Source: JBFHFS01 sp041583495
Lineage (GTDB): Bacteria; Bacteroidota; Bacteroidia; Bacteroidales; Marinilabiliaceae
Length of the DNA stretch: 64,000 nucleotides
Assembly (NCBI GenBank): GCA_041583495.1
Contig: JBFHFS010000017.1
Span: 27,053 to 91,052 of the forward strand
Direction: 5' to 3'
Both the position numbers and the translations under genes were made by a program. The notes under the pieces were generated by a model that ran no database searches, was not told the origin of the DNA, and was given only the letters and a program-made list of their open reading frames with translations. This document shows positions 9,242-18,346 of the stretch, in pieces. Each line of letters opens with the position of its first letter. Position 1 is the stretch's first letter.

Positions 9242-11713
9242 ATGAGAAAGACACCGTTATTAACTCTGCTTTTTTTGTTTTTTCTGTGTTCGCAGTGGAT
9301 GCATTCAGCGTCGTGGATACGCGTGAATCAACTCGGCTATCTTCCTCTGAGTCCCAAGGTGGGTGTTTTTATCAGCGACCAACCGGTTGAGCTCAGCCAT
9401 TTTTCCCTCATGTCGGTCTTGACCGATCAACAGGTTTACCGTGGCGTTCCCATTCGGGAAGATGGCTCTGTTTGGGGAATGAAAGGGGCTTTTCGTCTTG
9501 ATTTTTCGGCCTTTAAAACCCGGGGTGCTTACTACCTTCAGGCAGGTGGGGTACGTTCCCCTTCCTTTAACATCTCGGAGGATGTGTTCGATGAAACCCC
9601 CGATTTTCTGCTTAATTATATGCGCCAACAACGGTGCGGCTATAATCCCTACCTGAAGGATTCGTGTCATGTGCACGATGGGATCATAGTTGATCATCCC
9701 TCCAAATCGGGCACCTATCTCGATGTGCACGGGGGATGGCACGATGCCACCGACTATTTGCAGTATACCAACACTTCTGCCAATGCGGTTTTTCAAATGC
9801 TCTTTGCTTATCACCAGAATCCGGGAACCTTTGCCGACGCGTACGATGCACGCGGGGAAAAAGGGAAAAATGGTCTGCCCGATGTGCTGGATGAGGCTCT
9901 GTGGGGTCTGGAGTGGTTGATGCGCATGAATCCCGCTCCCGGCGAAATGTATAATCAAATTGCCGACGACCGTGATCATCGTGGTTTTCGCTTGCCCAAT
10001 AAGGATACGGTAAGCTATGGGCTTAAGCAGGGAAGGCCGGTCTATTTTGTGACCGGTGAAAGGCAGGGCATAGGGCCCCATCTAAATCGCACTGCCGGCG
10101 TGGCTTCTACGGCGGGTAAATTTGCCTCTGCCTTCGCCATGGGCAGCGTCATTTTTAAGGAGATACATCCCGACTGGTCGGCTCAGATGCTGCAAAAAGC
10201 AAAGGAGGCTTTGGCTTTTGGAGAGGCACGACCGGGGGCTACCCAGACCGCCTGCTTTGTGTCACCCTATTTTTATGAGGAGGATAACTATGTGGACGAT
10301 CTGGAGCTGGGCGCAGCTGCCATCGCCCTGGCTGAATCGGATCCTTCGGATCTCTTTTTGAAAAAGGCCGATTACTGGGGACAGCTGGAGCCCGTTACAC
10401 CATGGATGGTGCTGCATGAAGCACGTCATTATCAATATTACCCCTTTGTAAATGTGGGTCATTACCTGATGGTTTCGCAGGGTGATGAGGGCCTGCGGAA
10501 GAAATACCTCGCTTACATGAAAAGGGGCCTCGACTACCTGAGCGGTCAGGCGGCCAACGACCCTTTCCGTATTGGAGTGCCCTTTATATGGTGCTCCAAT
10601 AACCTGATGGCAGGGGCGCTTACCCAGGCACGTTTGTATTCGCAGGAAAGTGGTGACGACCAGTTCCTGGTGCTGGAGGCAGCCATGCGCGACTGGCTGT
10701 TTGGGTGTAACCCCTGGGGTACAAGTATGATTTGTGACCTTCCCCGGGACGGAGACTCTCCTCAACGGCCGCACTCCTCTTATGCTGTGTTGCTGGGTGA
10801 TAACACCTCCGGGGGATTGGTGGACGGTCCTGTGTATAGGACCATCTTCGAGAGTTTAAAAGGCATTGAACTGAAACAAACAGATGAATATGCCCCTTTT
10901 CAAAACGGGCTGGCCGTTTATCACGATGATGTAGGCGACTATTCTTCTAATGAACCCACGATGGACGGAACCGCTTCGCTGGTTTATTATCTCTCGGCCC
11001 TGAACTCTTTCTGTGGTCAGGATTCCATTCAGTGCGATGAGGCCGGGGGGATTATCCGTTTCAATAGTGAGCAACCAACGGTATATCTGATGTTTTCGGC
11101 CGACACCCATTTCGAAGGAGCGGAAACCATTTTGAAAGTGTTGAAAGAGCGCAATATCAAAGCTTCCTTCTTTCTTACAGGAAACTGTTTGAGGAACAAG
11201 GCCTTTAAAAAGGTTATTCAACAGATCGTTGATGCTGGCCACTATGTGGGACCACATTCTGATGGGCATTTATTGTACAACGATTGGACGGTACGCGACT
11301 CACTGCTGGTGAGCAAGTCCCTGTTTGAGTCGGATCTGAAAAAAAATATGGCCGCGCTCAAGCCTTTTGGTGTGGAGGCTTCATCGGTGAGTTGGTTTTT
11401 GCCTCCCTATGAATGGTACAATAACCAGGTTGTGCAATGGAGCAGAAGTTTGGGGTTTAAACTTATAAGCCTTACGCCCGGTACCGGAACCAATGCGGAT
11501 TATACCATTCCTGAAATGAAGAATTACCGCAATTCAGATCAAATTTTAAGCCGGCTGTGGCAATATGAGGCGGAAAATCCCAACGGCCTGAATGGAGCCA
11601 TTCTATTGATTCATCCGGGTGTGCATCCCGATAGGAAGGATAAATTGTACAACCGTTTGGATGAAATTGTGGAGGAGATGATCAAAAGAGGTTATTCGTT
11701 TGGGCGTATGTAA
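9242..11713 (+). CDS. Exported GH9 glycoside hydrolase fused to a CE4 polysaccharide deacetylase
   Basis: About 823 residues; the ATG at 9242 begins a clean signal peptide (MRKTPLLTLLFLFF). Domains in order: CelD_N-like Ig domain (about 20-110, with RVNQLGY), GH9 catalytic domain (about 115-590) and a NodB/CE4 domain (about 612-823). GH9 active-site features are present: GGWHDATD (D168/D171), RPHSSY and DYSSNEP (E571). CE4 has the metal ligands D621 (FSADTH), H672 and H676 (HSDGH) and an LPPYEW motif. GH9 includes cellulases but also exo-glucosaminidases; in this amino-sugar context deacetylation of GlcNAc units followed by cleavage of GlcN is an attractive inference. Confidence 0.88.
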   Translation: MRKTPLLTLLFLFFLCSQWMHSASWIRVNQLGYLPLSPKVGVFISDQPVELSHFSLMSVLTDQQVYRGVPIREDGSVWGMKGAFRLDFSAFKTRGAYYLQAGGVRSPSFNISEDVFDETPDFLLNYMRQQRCGYNPYLKDSCHVHDGIIVDHPSKSGTYLDVHGGWHDATDYLQYTNTSANAVFQMLFAYHQNPGTFADAYDARGEKGKNGLPDVLDEALWGLEWLMRMNPAPGEMYNQIADDRDHRGFRLPNKDTVSYGLKQGRPVYFVTGERQGIGPHLNRTAGVASTAGKFASAFAMGSVIFKEIHPDWSAQMLQKAKEALAFGEARPGATQTACFVSPYFYEEDNYVDDLELGAAAIALAESDPSDLFLKKADYWGQLEPVTPWMVLHEARHYQYYPFVNVGHYLMVSQGDEGLRKKYLAYMKRGLDYLSGQAANDPFRIGVPFIWCSNNLMAGALTQARLYSQESGDDQFLVLEAAMRDWLFGCNPWGTSMICDLPRDGDSPQRPHSSYAVLLGDNTSGGLVDGPVYRTIFESLKGIELKQTDEYAPFQNGLAVYHDDVGDYSSNEPTMDGTASLVYYLSALNSFCGQDSIQCDEAGGIIRFNSEQPTVYLMFSADTHFEGAETILKVLKERNIKASFFLTGNCLRNKAFKKVIQQIVDAGHYVGPHSDGHLLYNDWTVRDSLLVSKSLFESDLKKNMAALKPFGVEASSVSWFLPPYEWYNNQVVQWSRSLGFKLISLTPGTGTNADYTIPEMKNYRNSDQILSRLWQYEAENPNGLNGAILLIHPGVHPDRKDKLYNRLDEIVEEMIKRGYSFGRM

Positions 11714-11950
11714 GGAGGGAGGAGGTTAATCACCACACGATACAGTCGTGCGGCAGCGAAGAAGATTAGCGCAAAACCGGAGGCTGGAAGCAAAAAAAGT
11801 GGAAAAGCAACAGAAGTTGTAAGAAATAAAAGGTAGAGACCAATGGTCATTTACCCTTGTAAGATGAGGAAAAAAGAAAAAATCTGTAATTGTGAAATAG
11901 TCAAAGCTAAGTGTCCTGCTTATGGGGACAAGGCTTGGCAGATAAATTTA

Positions 11951-11958
11951 TATCTTTG
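11951..11958 (+). promoter_or_regulatory. Candidate -7 box for the ampG-nagA operon
   Basis: TATCTTTG matches the TAnnTTTG consensus and lies 23 bp before the ATG of the AmpG-like gene, after a 268-bp gap that separates it from the upstream gene. No good TTTG box was found 19-20 nt upstream, so support is partial. The rest of the gap (11714-11950) shows no gene or terminator that I could recognise. Confidence 0.4.
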
Positions 11959-11981
11959 GCTTATCACCTATAATTAATTGT

Positions 11982-13823
11982 ATGCGACCAAGATTCAAAT
12001 CTCCCTGGGCCTGGGTGCCCAGCCTTTATTTTGCCGAAGGCCTGCCTTATGTGGTGGTGATGACGGTTTCGGTGATTATGTATAAACGGATGGGTATCTC
12101 CAATGCCGATATTGCTTTATACACCAGTTGGCTCTATCTACCCTGGGTTATCAAGCCGCTGTGGAGTCCGGTGGTCGACATTCTCAAAACCAAACGCTGG
12201 TGGATTGTGATCATGCAGTTGCTGGTGGGGGGCGGTTTGGCCGGCGTGGCTTTTACCATCCCGGTGCCCGATTTCTTTCAATATACCCTGGCATTTTTCT
12301 GGTTGCTGGCCTTTAGCTCTGCAACTCATGATATTGCGGCCGATGGTTTTTATATGCTGGCGCTCGAAGAGGGCGAACAGTCCTATTTCATTGGGATAAG
12401 AAGTACCTTTTATCGGTTTGCCATGATAACCGGACAGGGGCTTTTAATCATTTTGGCCGGTTTTTTTGAGTCGAGCACCGGCCTGGAACCCGTAAAGTTT
12501 TCGGTCACCACCGCACCCGATGAAGTGTATTCCATCCCGGCCCCTCATTTTGAAGCGAAACAGGGGAATGAGGCAATGGCCTTTGTGTTAACCGGTGAGA
12601 ATCTTACCGTTTCCACGCAAAAGGCCACCCCTGAAGTGATCGACAGCGTTAAGCAATGGGTGGAATCACAAAATCTGACCAATGGTTTTGTGGTGCCAGA
12701 GGTCCGGGAGGAAGCGGAGGAGCCTTCATGGTTTTCGAACAATATCTCACAACCTCTGGGTAACAAGCTGAAAGAACTTTTCGGACGAAAGGTGTTGGCC
12801 TCGGGGGCGGTAGCACATCCGGGTAATGTAGCGCTTTTGGGAGTAAGGCTTTCTCAGGCCCCGGAAGAGGGTGAGGAGGTCGTGCTCAATACAGGTTTTA
12901 AGCGGGGTAACGAGAGCCTGAAGCTGGTTGCCGGCGATCGGATGGTGTTTACTTCCGGTAACTGGAACCAAACGGCCTGGATGGTGGTTCAGCTCGATCC
13001 AAAGCTGGATGGGCCTGCGGTGGCCTACTTTGAAGGCAGGTCGGGTAACATTCCACTTGCCTGGAGTATTACCTTTGTGGCCCTGGCGGCAATGTTCCTC
13101 TTCTTCTTTCTCTATCACCGGTTTTTCTTACCTCGTCCCGATTCTGACAAACCAGCCGTTCAGGGAGAAGGTGAGAACCTGTTCAGCGAATTTCTGATCA
13201 CCTTCAAATCGTTCTTCCAGAAAGATGCTTTGGGGCCTGCTCTTGCTTTTTTCCTGTTGTTCAGGTTGGGAGAGTCCCAATTGGTGAAACTGGCTTCTCC
13301 TTTTATGCTCGATTCGCGCGAAGTGGGGGGGCTGGGCCTTACCACCGGAGATGTTGGGTTAATCTATGGCACTGTTGGCATCATTGCCCTGACACTGGGG
13401 GGGATTCTGGGCGGTTTGTTGGCGTCCAAACGGGGACTGAAATATTGGCTCTGGCCTATGACTCTGGCCATAAATGCACCCAATCTGGTGTATGTTTATC
13501 TCTCTTATTTCTCGCCCCAAAGTATGTGGCTAATCTCTGCCTCGGTGGCCGTCGAGCAGTTTGGCTATGGCTTTGGCTTTACAGCGTATATGCTCTTTAT
13601 GATTTATTTCGCCGAAGGGAAACATAAAACGGCTCATTATGCCTTGTGTACAGGCTTTATGGCCCTGGGGATGATGATTCCCGGGATGGTTTCGGGCTGG
13701 CTCCAGGAAATCCTGGGCTACGAACACTTTTTTATATGGGTGATGATTTGCACCCTTCCCGGTTTTCTTGTATTAAGATACCTTAAAATTGATCCGGCCT
13801 TTGGGATAAAGAAAAAAGCTTAG
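11982..13823 (+). CDS. ampG: AmpG-like MFS permease with a large extracytoplasmic insert
   Basis: A 613-residue major facilitator. The N-terminus (SPWAWVPSLYFAEGLPY, then a loop with PLWSPVVD) is the AmpG family pattern. About 190 residues at roughly 163-356 are hydrophilic and predicted outside the membrane, splitting the helices into two groups; ordinary AmpG (about 490 residues) lacks this. AmpG imports GlcNAc-anhydroMurNAc and its peptides from periplasm to cytoplasm, which would fit anhydro products from a lytic SpoIID-type enzyme. nagA follows after 13 bp, so the two are probably co-transcribed. The substrate is inferred, and the insert could be a binding or docking domain. Confidence 0.8.
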   Translation: MRPRFKSPWAWVPSLYFAEGLPYVVVMTVSVIMYKRMGISNADIALYTSWLYLPWVIKPLWSPVVDILKTKRWWIVIMQLLVGGGLAGVAFTIPVPDFFQYTLAFFWLLAFSSATHDIAADGFYMLALEEGEQSYFIGIRSTFYRFAMITGQGLLIILAGFFESSTGLEPVKFSVTTAPDEVYSIPAPHFEAKQGNEAMAFVLTGENLTVSTQKATPEVIDSVKQWVESQNLTNGFVVPEVREEAEEPSWFSNNISQPLGNKLKELFGRKVLASGAVAHPGNVALLGVRLSQAPEEGEEVVLNTGFKRGNESLKLVAGDRMVFTSGNWNQTAWMVVQLDPKLDGPAVAYFEGRSGNIPLAWSITFVALAAMFLFFFLYHRFFLPRPDSDKPAVQGEGENLFSEFLITFKSFFQKDALGPALAFFLLFRLGESQLVKLASPFMLDSREVGGLGLTTGDVGLIYGTVGIIALTLGGILGGLLASKRGLKYWLWPMTLAINAPNLVYVYLSYFSPQSMWLISASVAVEQFGYGFGFTAYMLFMIYFAEGKHKTAHYALCTGFMALGMMIPGMVSGWLQEILGYEHFFIWVMICTLPGFLVLRYLKIDPAFGIKKKA

Positions 13824-13836
13824 GGGTTAAAATACT

Positions 13837-14991
13837 ATGTCAATGCAATCAGCCTATGTATTAAGTAACGGTCGGATTTTTGACGGTCGTGAATTTTTGT
13901 CTCGTGAATTTTCAGTTTTAGTAGAGCCTCCGTTGGTTGCCTCTGTTACTAAAAAACCACCGGCCAATCTTCCGGTTATCGATTTGCAGGGTAAGATATT
14001 GACTCCGGGTTATGTCGATCTGCAGGTGAACGGCGGGGGTGGGAGTTATGTCTCTCTTCAGCCTTCTCCGGAGACCTTTGATGAAATTTTGAAGGCTCAT
14101 TTGTCGCAGGGCACCACCTCCATGTTGTTAACCCTTACCACCTCCACACCCGGGGTTAGGGAGGCGGTCTTTAACGCAGCCAAACAGACCGTTAACAACC
14201 ATCCCTCTCTCATTTTAGGAATTCACCTGGAGGGACCCTTTTTAAATCCGAAAAAGAAAGGTGCTCACAATGAGGCCTGGTTACAAAAGCCCTCGCCTCA
14301 ACTTATTCGGGAGATAAAGAGTGCCTCGGGAGATCTGGTAAAAGTAATCACGGTCGCTCCGGAGCTACTAACTCCGGCCGATTTGGAGGCCCTGGTAGAG
14401 GCCGGTTGGGTTTTGTCGGCTGGTCATTCAAATGCTTCTTACGAGGAGGCCCAACGGTTTTTTGACGGGGGAGGCACCATGGCGACCCATCTTTATAATA
14501 CCATGCCATCGCTCAAAGGACGGGAGCCTGGTTTAATGGCCTCTGTTTTTGAACATCCCAACGTGGGGGCCGGAATCATTGCCGATGGACATCATGTGCA
14601 TCCGGCCTCTATAAGGCTTGCCTGGCGCAATTTGAAAGAGAGGCTTTTCCTGGTCTCCGACGCCATATTCCTTGGCCAAAGCGATGGTGAGGTTCATTTT
14701 GGTTACAGCACTTTCCGAATGGAGAATGGCACCTGCTATAATCAGGAGGGACGACTCGCCGGTTCCTCTATCGCTATGGCACAGGGGGTCCAATACTGCA
14801 TCACCCGAGCGGGGCTTTCCGAGGCCGATGTGTTGCGAATGGCGACTTACACCCCGGCCAAAATGATCCATGAATCCCATAGGGTGGGCCAAATTGCGGA
14901 TGGGAGGATGGCCAATATGCTTGTACTCAATGAGCAATATCTGCCCGGGCGAATCTTCTTCGAAGGAAAAGAAATTACACTAAAGCCCTGA
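13837..14991 (+). CDS. nagA: N-acetylglucosamine-6-phosphate deacetylase
   Basis: Hydrolyses GlcNAc-6-phosphate to GlcN-6-phosphate and acetate in the cytoplasm, the step after MurQ. The 384-residue amidohydrolase shows PGYVDLQVNGGGG near residue 55, HLEGPFLNPKKKGAH (about 129-143) with the metal-binding glutamate, GHSNAS (about 195), THLYNTMPSLKGREPG (about 217) and the catalytic aspartate in VSDA (about 275). Length is normal for NagA. It is 13 bp from the AmpG-like gene, linking import and breakdown. No nagB is present in this window. Confidence 0.95.
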   Translation: MSMQSAYVLSNGRIFDGREFLSREFSVLVEPPLVASVTKKPPANLPVIDLQGKILTPGYVDLQVNGGGGSYVSLQPSPETFDEILKAHLSQGTTSMLLTLTTSTPGVREAVFNAAKQTVNNHPSLILGIHLEGPFLNPKKKGAHNEAWLQKPSPQLIREIKSASGDLVKVITVAPELLTPADLEALVEAGWVLSAGHSNASYEEAQRFFDGGGTMATHLYNTMPSLKGREPGLMASVFEHPNVGAGIIADGHHVHPASIRLAWRNLKERLFLVSDAIFLGQSDGEVHFGYSTFRMENGTCYNQEGRLAGSSIAMAQGVQYCITRAGLSEADVLRMATYTPAKMIHESHRVGQIADGRMANMLVLNEQYLPGRIFFEGKEITLKP

Positions 14992-15043
14992 TGTCTGCGA
15001 TCATCAGAAATGATGCGTGGCAGATCCACCGGATCTCCTGATT

Positions 15044-15781
15044 TTACATCTTTTTTATCCGCACCTCTATTTCAGGGGTTTCCTTAAGTAAATCAACGAT
15101 TTTCCGGGTGTCGGTATTACTGTAGTGATATGGGTACAGAATTTTTGGATGGAACATTAAGGCGGCTTGTTGAACCATTTCCGGGGTCATGGTGTAGGGA
15201 AGGTTCATGGGTAAAAAGGCGATGTCAATATCTTTTAATTCTGCCATTTCAGGGATGTTCTCGGTGTCACCGGCAATGTACACGTGCATCTGGCCAAAAG
15301 TCACTACGTAACCGTTGCCATTTCCTTTGGGGTGATAGAACTCTCCATTGTCTCTTTTATGCATAAGGTTATAAGCCGGAACAGCCTTAATGTGAAGGCC
15401 CAGGGCAGTGGTTGCTTCTCCGTTTTTTAAGACTTTCCCCTGGTTCAACTTGTTGGCCGTGGCTTCATTTACTATGAGCTGGGTGTTTTCTTTTGTGAGT
15501 TGTTCTATCGTGCCAGCATCCAGATGATCGCCGTGCTCATGAGTGATTAAGATCAGATCGGCTTTGGGCAGATGGCTATAGTCTCCCATCTTTCCAAAGG
15601 GATCTACATGGATGATCTGGCCGTTAAAAGAAAAAAAGATGGAGGCATGACCTACAAAATTAATCTCAAGAGGCCCTTCTCCCGTGTCAAAAACATCGGT
15701 TTGCAACTGAGCCGATGCATCGTCCGGAAAGAGCCATTGAACAGGGGTTAGCAGCATTAGGGTGAGCAGTAGTTCTTGCAT
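15044..15781 (-). CDS. Exported metallo-beta-lactamase-fold hydrolase
   Basis: A 245-residue MBL-fold protein with the metal motif THEHGDHLD (about residues 79-87), an upstream GHASIFF strand and a later AGDTEN motif, all characteristic of the UlaG-like 'MBL fold metal-dependent hydrolase' group. The N-terminus is hydrophobic and ends in DASAQL, so it is probably exported, unlike UlaG. It reads against the flanking salvage genes and converges on nagA, so it may not share their regulation. The substrate is unknown; lactonase or phosphodiesterase activities occur in the superfamily. Confidence 0.75.
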   Translation of the reverse strand: MQELLLTLMLLTPVQWLFPDDASAQLQTDVFDTGEGPLEINFVGHASIFFSFNGQIIHVDPFGKMGDYSHLPKADLILITHEHGDHLDAGTIEQLTKENTQLIVNEATANKLNQGKVLKNGEATTALGLHIKAVPAYNLMHKRDNGEFYHPKGNGNGYVVTFGQMHVYIAGDTENIPEMAELKDIDIAFLPMNLPYTMTPEMVQQAALMFHPKILYPYHYSNTDTRKIVDLLKETPEIEVRIKKM

Positions 15782-16470
15782 GATCTGGCTTTTTTTTTAC
15801 TCCATTAAAACCCATTACAATAGGGTTTTGTTCATTCAATTGCGTGAAGCAGGCTTGGGACGAAGGCCGCTTCCAGCTACCAGCTCCTTTCTCTCCCTTT
15901 TATCTCCCAGATGCCGCGGATCTGAATCATGCTTAAGGGTTCTTTTACTTACCATACTGTCGCCGCTGTTGCGGCTGAAAAAGGATTTGCGATGGGTGAT
16001 GGGCAACGTGAGATTTCAAATTTGGGTGAATGGAGTGAAGATTAGATGGTTGGGCAGTTTAGGAATACCGACAGAACTCCGGTTGCCGAACGATTGTATC
16101 TGTAGTGAGCTGCTGTCACATTTGGCTATGGCAATAAAAACTGCCGTCGCCTTTGGCTATGGCAGTTAAACTAATCTTTTTCACGCTTCGTTTTCTGATT
16201 TTTTTAGCGCTTTTACATGAAGGTGGATTCCTGGCCCAGATATACTTCAAAACACATATGGCCCTATGGTGATGTATCTTACAGGGGAATCCTGGGTTTT
16301 AACCGGACACCTATGTTTCTTTTTCTACTCTGCTTCCGGTGAAGATGGTTTTCTACTGCAGGTACCATAATAATTCGTTAACTTAGCAGGGTGATTCGCT
16401 GGTTGGAGGGTCTATCGGTCAGCCGGATAATCCATTATCTGATAATCCTTAGTGTAATTAAGTATTCCCT
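15782..16470. other. 689-bp non-coding stretch with degraded repeats
   Basis: No convincing gene. An open frame at 15762-16169 has no recognisable domain and low-complexity content. The stretch holds a fragment of the dispersed repeat described separately (15983-16016) and two nearby copies of TTTGGCTATGGCA (about 16122-16167). It separates the MBL gene from the MFS gene that it diverges from, so it should hold both promoters; no clear TAnnTTTG box was identified. Confidence 0.5.
15983..16016. repeat. Dispersed repeat fragment
   Basis: Contains GGATTTGCGATGGG (15983-15996), also found at 47952-47965, and GGCAACGTGAGATTT (16002-16016), whose reverse complement occurs at 63722-63736 and 63908-63922. 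The same short words in four intergenic places indicate one degenerate repeat family. Confidence 0.6.
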
Positions 16471-18159
16471 ATGACTGAATTAATTAAGAAGTCCTTACGC
16501 GATTCTTCAAAGGCCCGATGGACAGCCATGGTGTTGGTGTCTTTGTCCGCCTTTGGCGCCTACTATTTTAATTATGCTTTGTCGCCCGTAAAACCGATGC
16601 TCGAGAGTGCTTTGGGATGGACCAGTTCTGATTTTGGAACCTATACCTCCTCCTACGGTCTTTTTAATGTGTACCTGTTCATGTTGATTTTTAGTGGTAT
16701 CATCCTGGATAAGCTGGGCATCCGAATCACGGGTTTGGGTTCGTCTATCATGATGTTTTTTGGTACCGGACTTAATTATTGGGCTATTGTAACCGATTTT
16801 TCAGGGAGCCTGCCTGTTGTTCTTCCACTAATAGGGGAGATGAATCCGCAGGTCTTTTATTCGTCCATAGGATTTGCCGTCTTTGGGGTCGGGATCGAAG
16901 CCACTGGCATTACGCTTTCCAAAGCCATTGTTCGGTGGTTTAAAGGCAAGGAGCTGGCCCTGGCCATGGGTCTGCAAATGTCCATCGCCCGAATGGGCAC
17001 TGCCTTAGCTCTTGGCATCGCCCTTCCTCTGGCTATTAATTTTAGTTACAGCACTCCTATTCTGGTGGCTTTAGCTTTGATGCTTGTGGGGCTTATTTCT
17101 TTTGTGATGTTTATTATGCTCGATTTAAAACTCGAGGCCTCCGAAAACGAGATGGAGGTGGAGGCCGAAGAACCCTTCCGGATGAAAGATATTTTGAGCA
17201 TCATCAAAAATCGGGGTTTTTGGTATATCGCTATTCTTTGTGTCTTGTTTTACAGTGCGGTATTTCCTTTTTTGTTTTATGCGACCGATTTTATGATCAA
17301 TAAATATCATGTCTCCCCATCTTTTGCAGGCCTTATTCCCGGTTTACTTCCCTTTGGAACCATTTTTTTAACGCCTTTGTTTGGTGGTATTTATGATAAA
17401 AAGGGCAAAGGGGTCACGATTATGATCATTGGAGTCTTTTTGTTGATTGGAGTGCATGGTTTGTTGTCGATTCCGTTTTTGAACAACTGGCTCCTGGCTT
17501 CGGTATTGGTCATTATTCTGGGAGTGGCTTTTTCGTTGGTTCCTTCTGTCATGTGGCCTGCTGTGCCTAAGATAATTCCTGAAAAACGATTGGGAACGGC
17601 CTATGCGATAATTTTCTGGATACAAAATATTGGATTAATGTTGGTTCCTCTTCTACTTGGGATTGTGCTGGATGCCACCAATCCTTCCGTGGCTGGAAAT
17701 AAAGCCCTGATCCGGTCGTCGGTTGCCCAAAGTTATACCTCTTTGCTCGGGGAGAGAGGTGTTTCAATCGACCCCGTTGAAATGAAGCAAGCCATTGAAT
17801 CGACCACCAATCACATTATTGATTCATTGGTTCAATCCTCCTCTTACGTGGAAGTTCCTCAGGAAGAGGTTGATGTAGAAGGCTTAAAAGCGCTCATCGT
17901 TAATCGGAATATTGCCAGGGGGAGCAGTGTGAAGCCTGATCCGGAAGGAGACTCAAAAATTTCGGTTTATGAAACCGGAATTGTTGAGGAAACCTACAAG
18001 GCCATAGAGGAGAGTCGTTTAACGGTTCGCTATGACTATCAGGCCGACATTTTAATCTTTATTTTATTGGGGGTTTTGTCGCTGTTTTTTGCCTTTCTTT
18101 TAAAGAAGGAGGATAAGAAAAAAGGATACGGCATTGAGTTACCCAACATTCAGGAATGA
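16471..18159 (+). CDS. MFS transporter with a hydrophilic loop before the last helix
   Basis: A 562-residue major facilitator. Helices are evident from residue 16 on, and the ATG at 16471 gives a normal short cytoplasmic N-terminus. A roughly 120-residue hydrophilic, acidic region (about 400-523) lies between the penultimate and last helices and should face the periplasm. No specificity motif was recognised. Its place between the NagA/AmpG block and NamZ makes import of MurNAc or another wall fragment plausible, and a free-MurNAc importer is otherwise missing from the locus. That role is inference only. Confidence 0.75.
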   Translation: MTELIKKSLRDSSKARWTAMVLVSLSAFGAYYFNYALSPVKPMLESALGWTSSDFGTYTSSYGLFNVYLFMLIFSGIILDKLGIRITGLGSSIMMFFGTGLNYWAIVTDFSGSLPVVLPLIGEMNPQVFYSSIGFAVFGVGIEATGITLSKAIVRWFKGKELALAMGLQMSIARMGTALALGIALPLAINFSYSTPILVALALMLVGLISFVMFIMLDLKLEASENEMEVEAEEPFRMKDILSIIKNRGFWYIAILCVLFYSAVFPFLFYATDFMINKYHVSPSFAGLIPGLLPFGTIFLTPLFGGIYDKKGKGVTIMIIGVFLLIGVHGLLSIPFLNNWLLASVLVIILGVAFSLVPSVMWPAVPKIIPEKRLGTAYAIIFWIQNIGLMLVPLLLGIVLDATNPSVAGNKALIRSSVAQSYTSLLGERGVSIDPVEMKQAIESTTNHIIDSLVQSSSYVEVPQEEVDVEGLKALIVNRNIARGSSVKPDPEGDSKISVYETGIVEETYKAIEESRLTVRYDYQADILIFILLGVLSLFFAFLLKKEDKKKGYGIELPNIQE

Positions 18160-18346
18160 GAAGGGATAAGAATGAAAAAGTATAAACCTGTATACTTGTT
18201 TTAGGACGATAGAAGGAGATAAGGTGACAGATGACTCAAAGCAGGACGAATGAGCAGGAATTAATAAGAGGTTAAGAATTATAGCCGCTACCGGCTTCTT
18301 TGATCCTTTTTATCTTCTCCGTTTTTCCGCTTTTTTTACCCTTTTT

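Noticed and set aside
15762..16169. 135-codon open frame after the MBL gene
   Set aside because: It overlaps the MBL gene start, contains dispersed repeat words and shows no domain or promoter.
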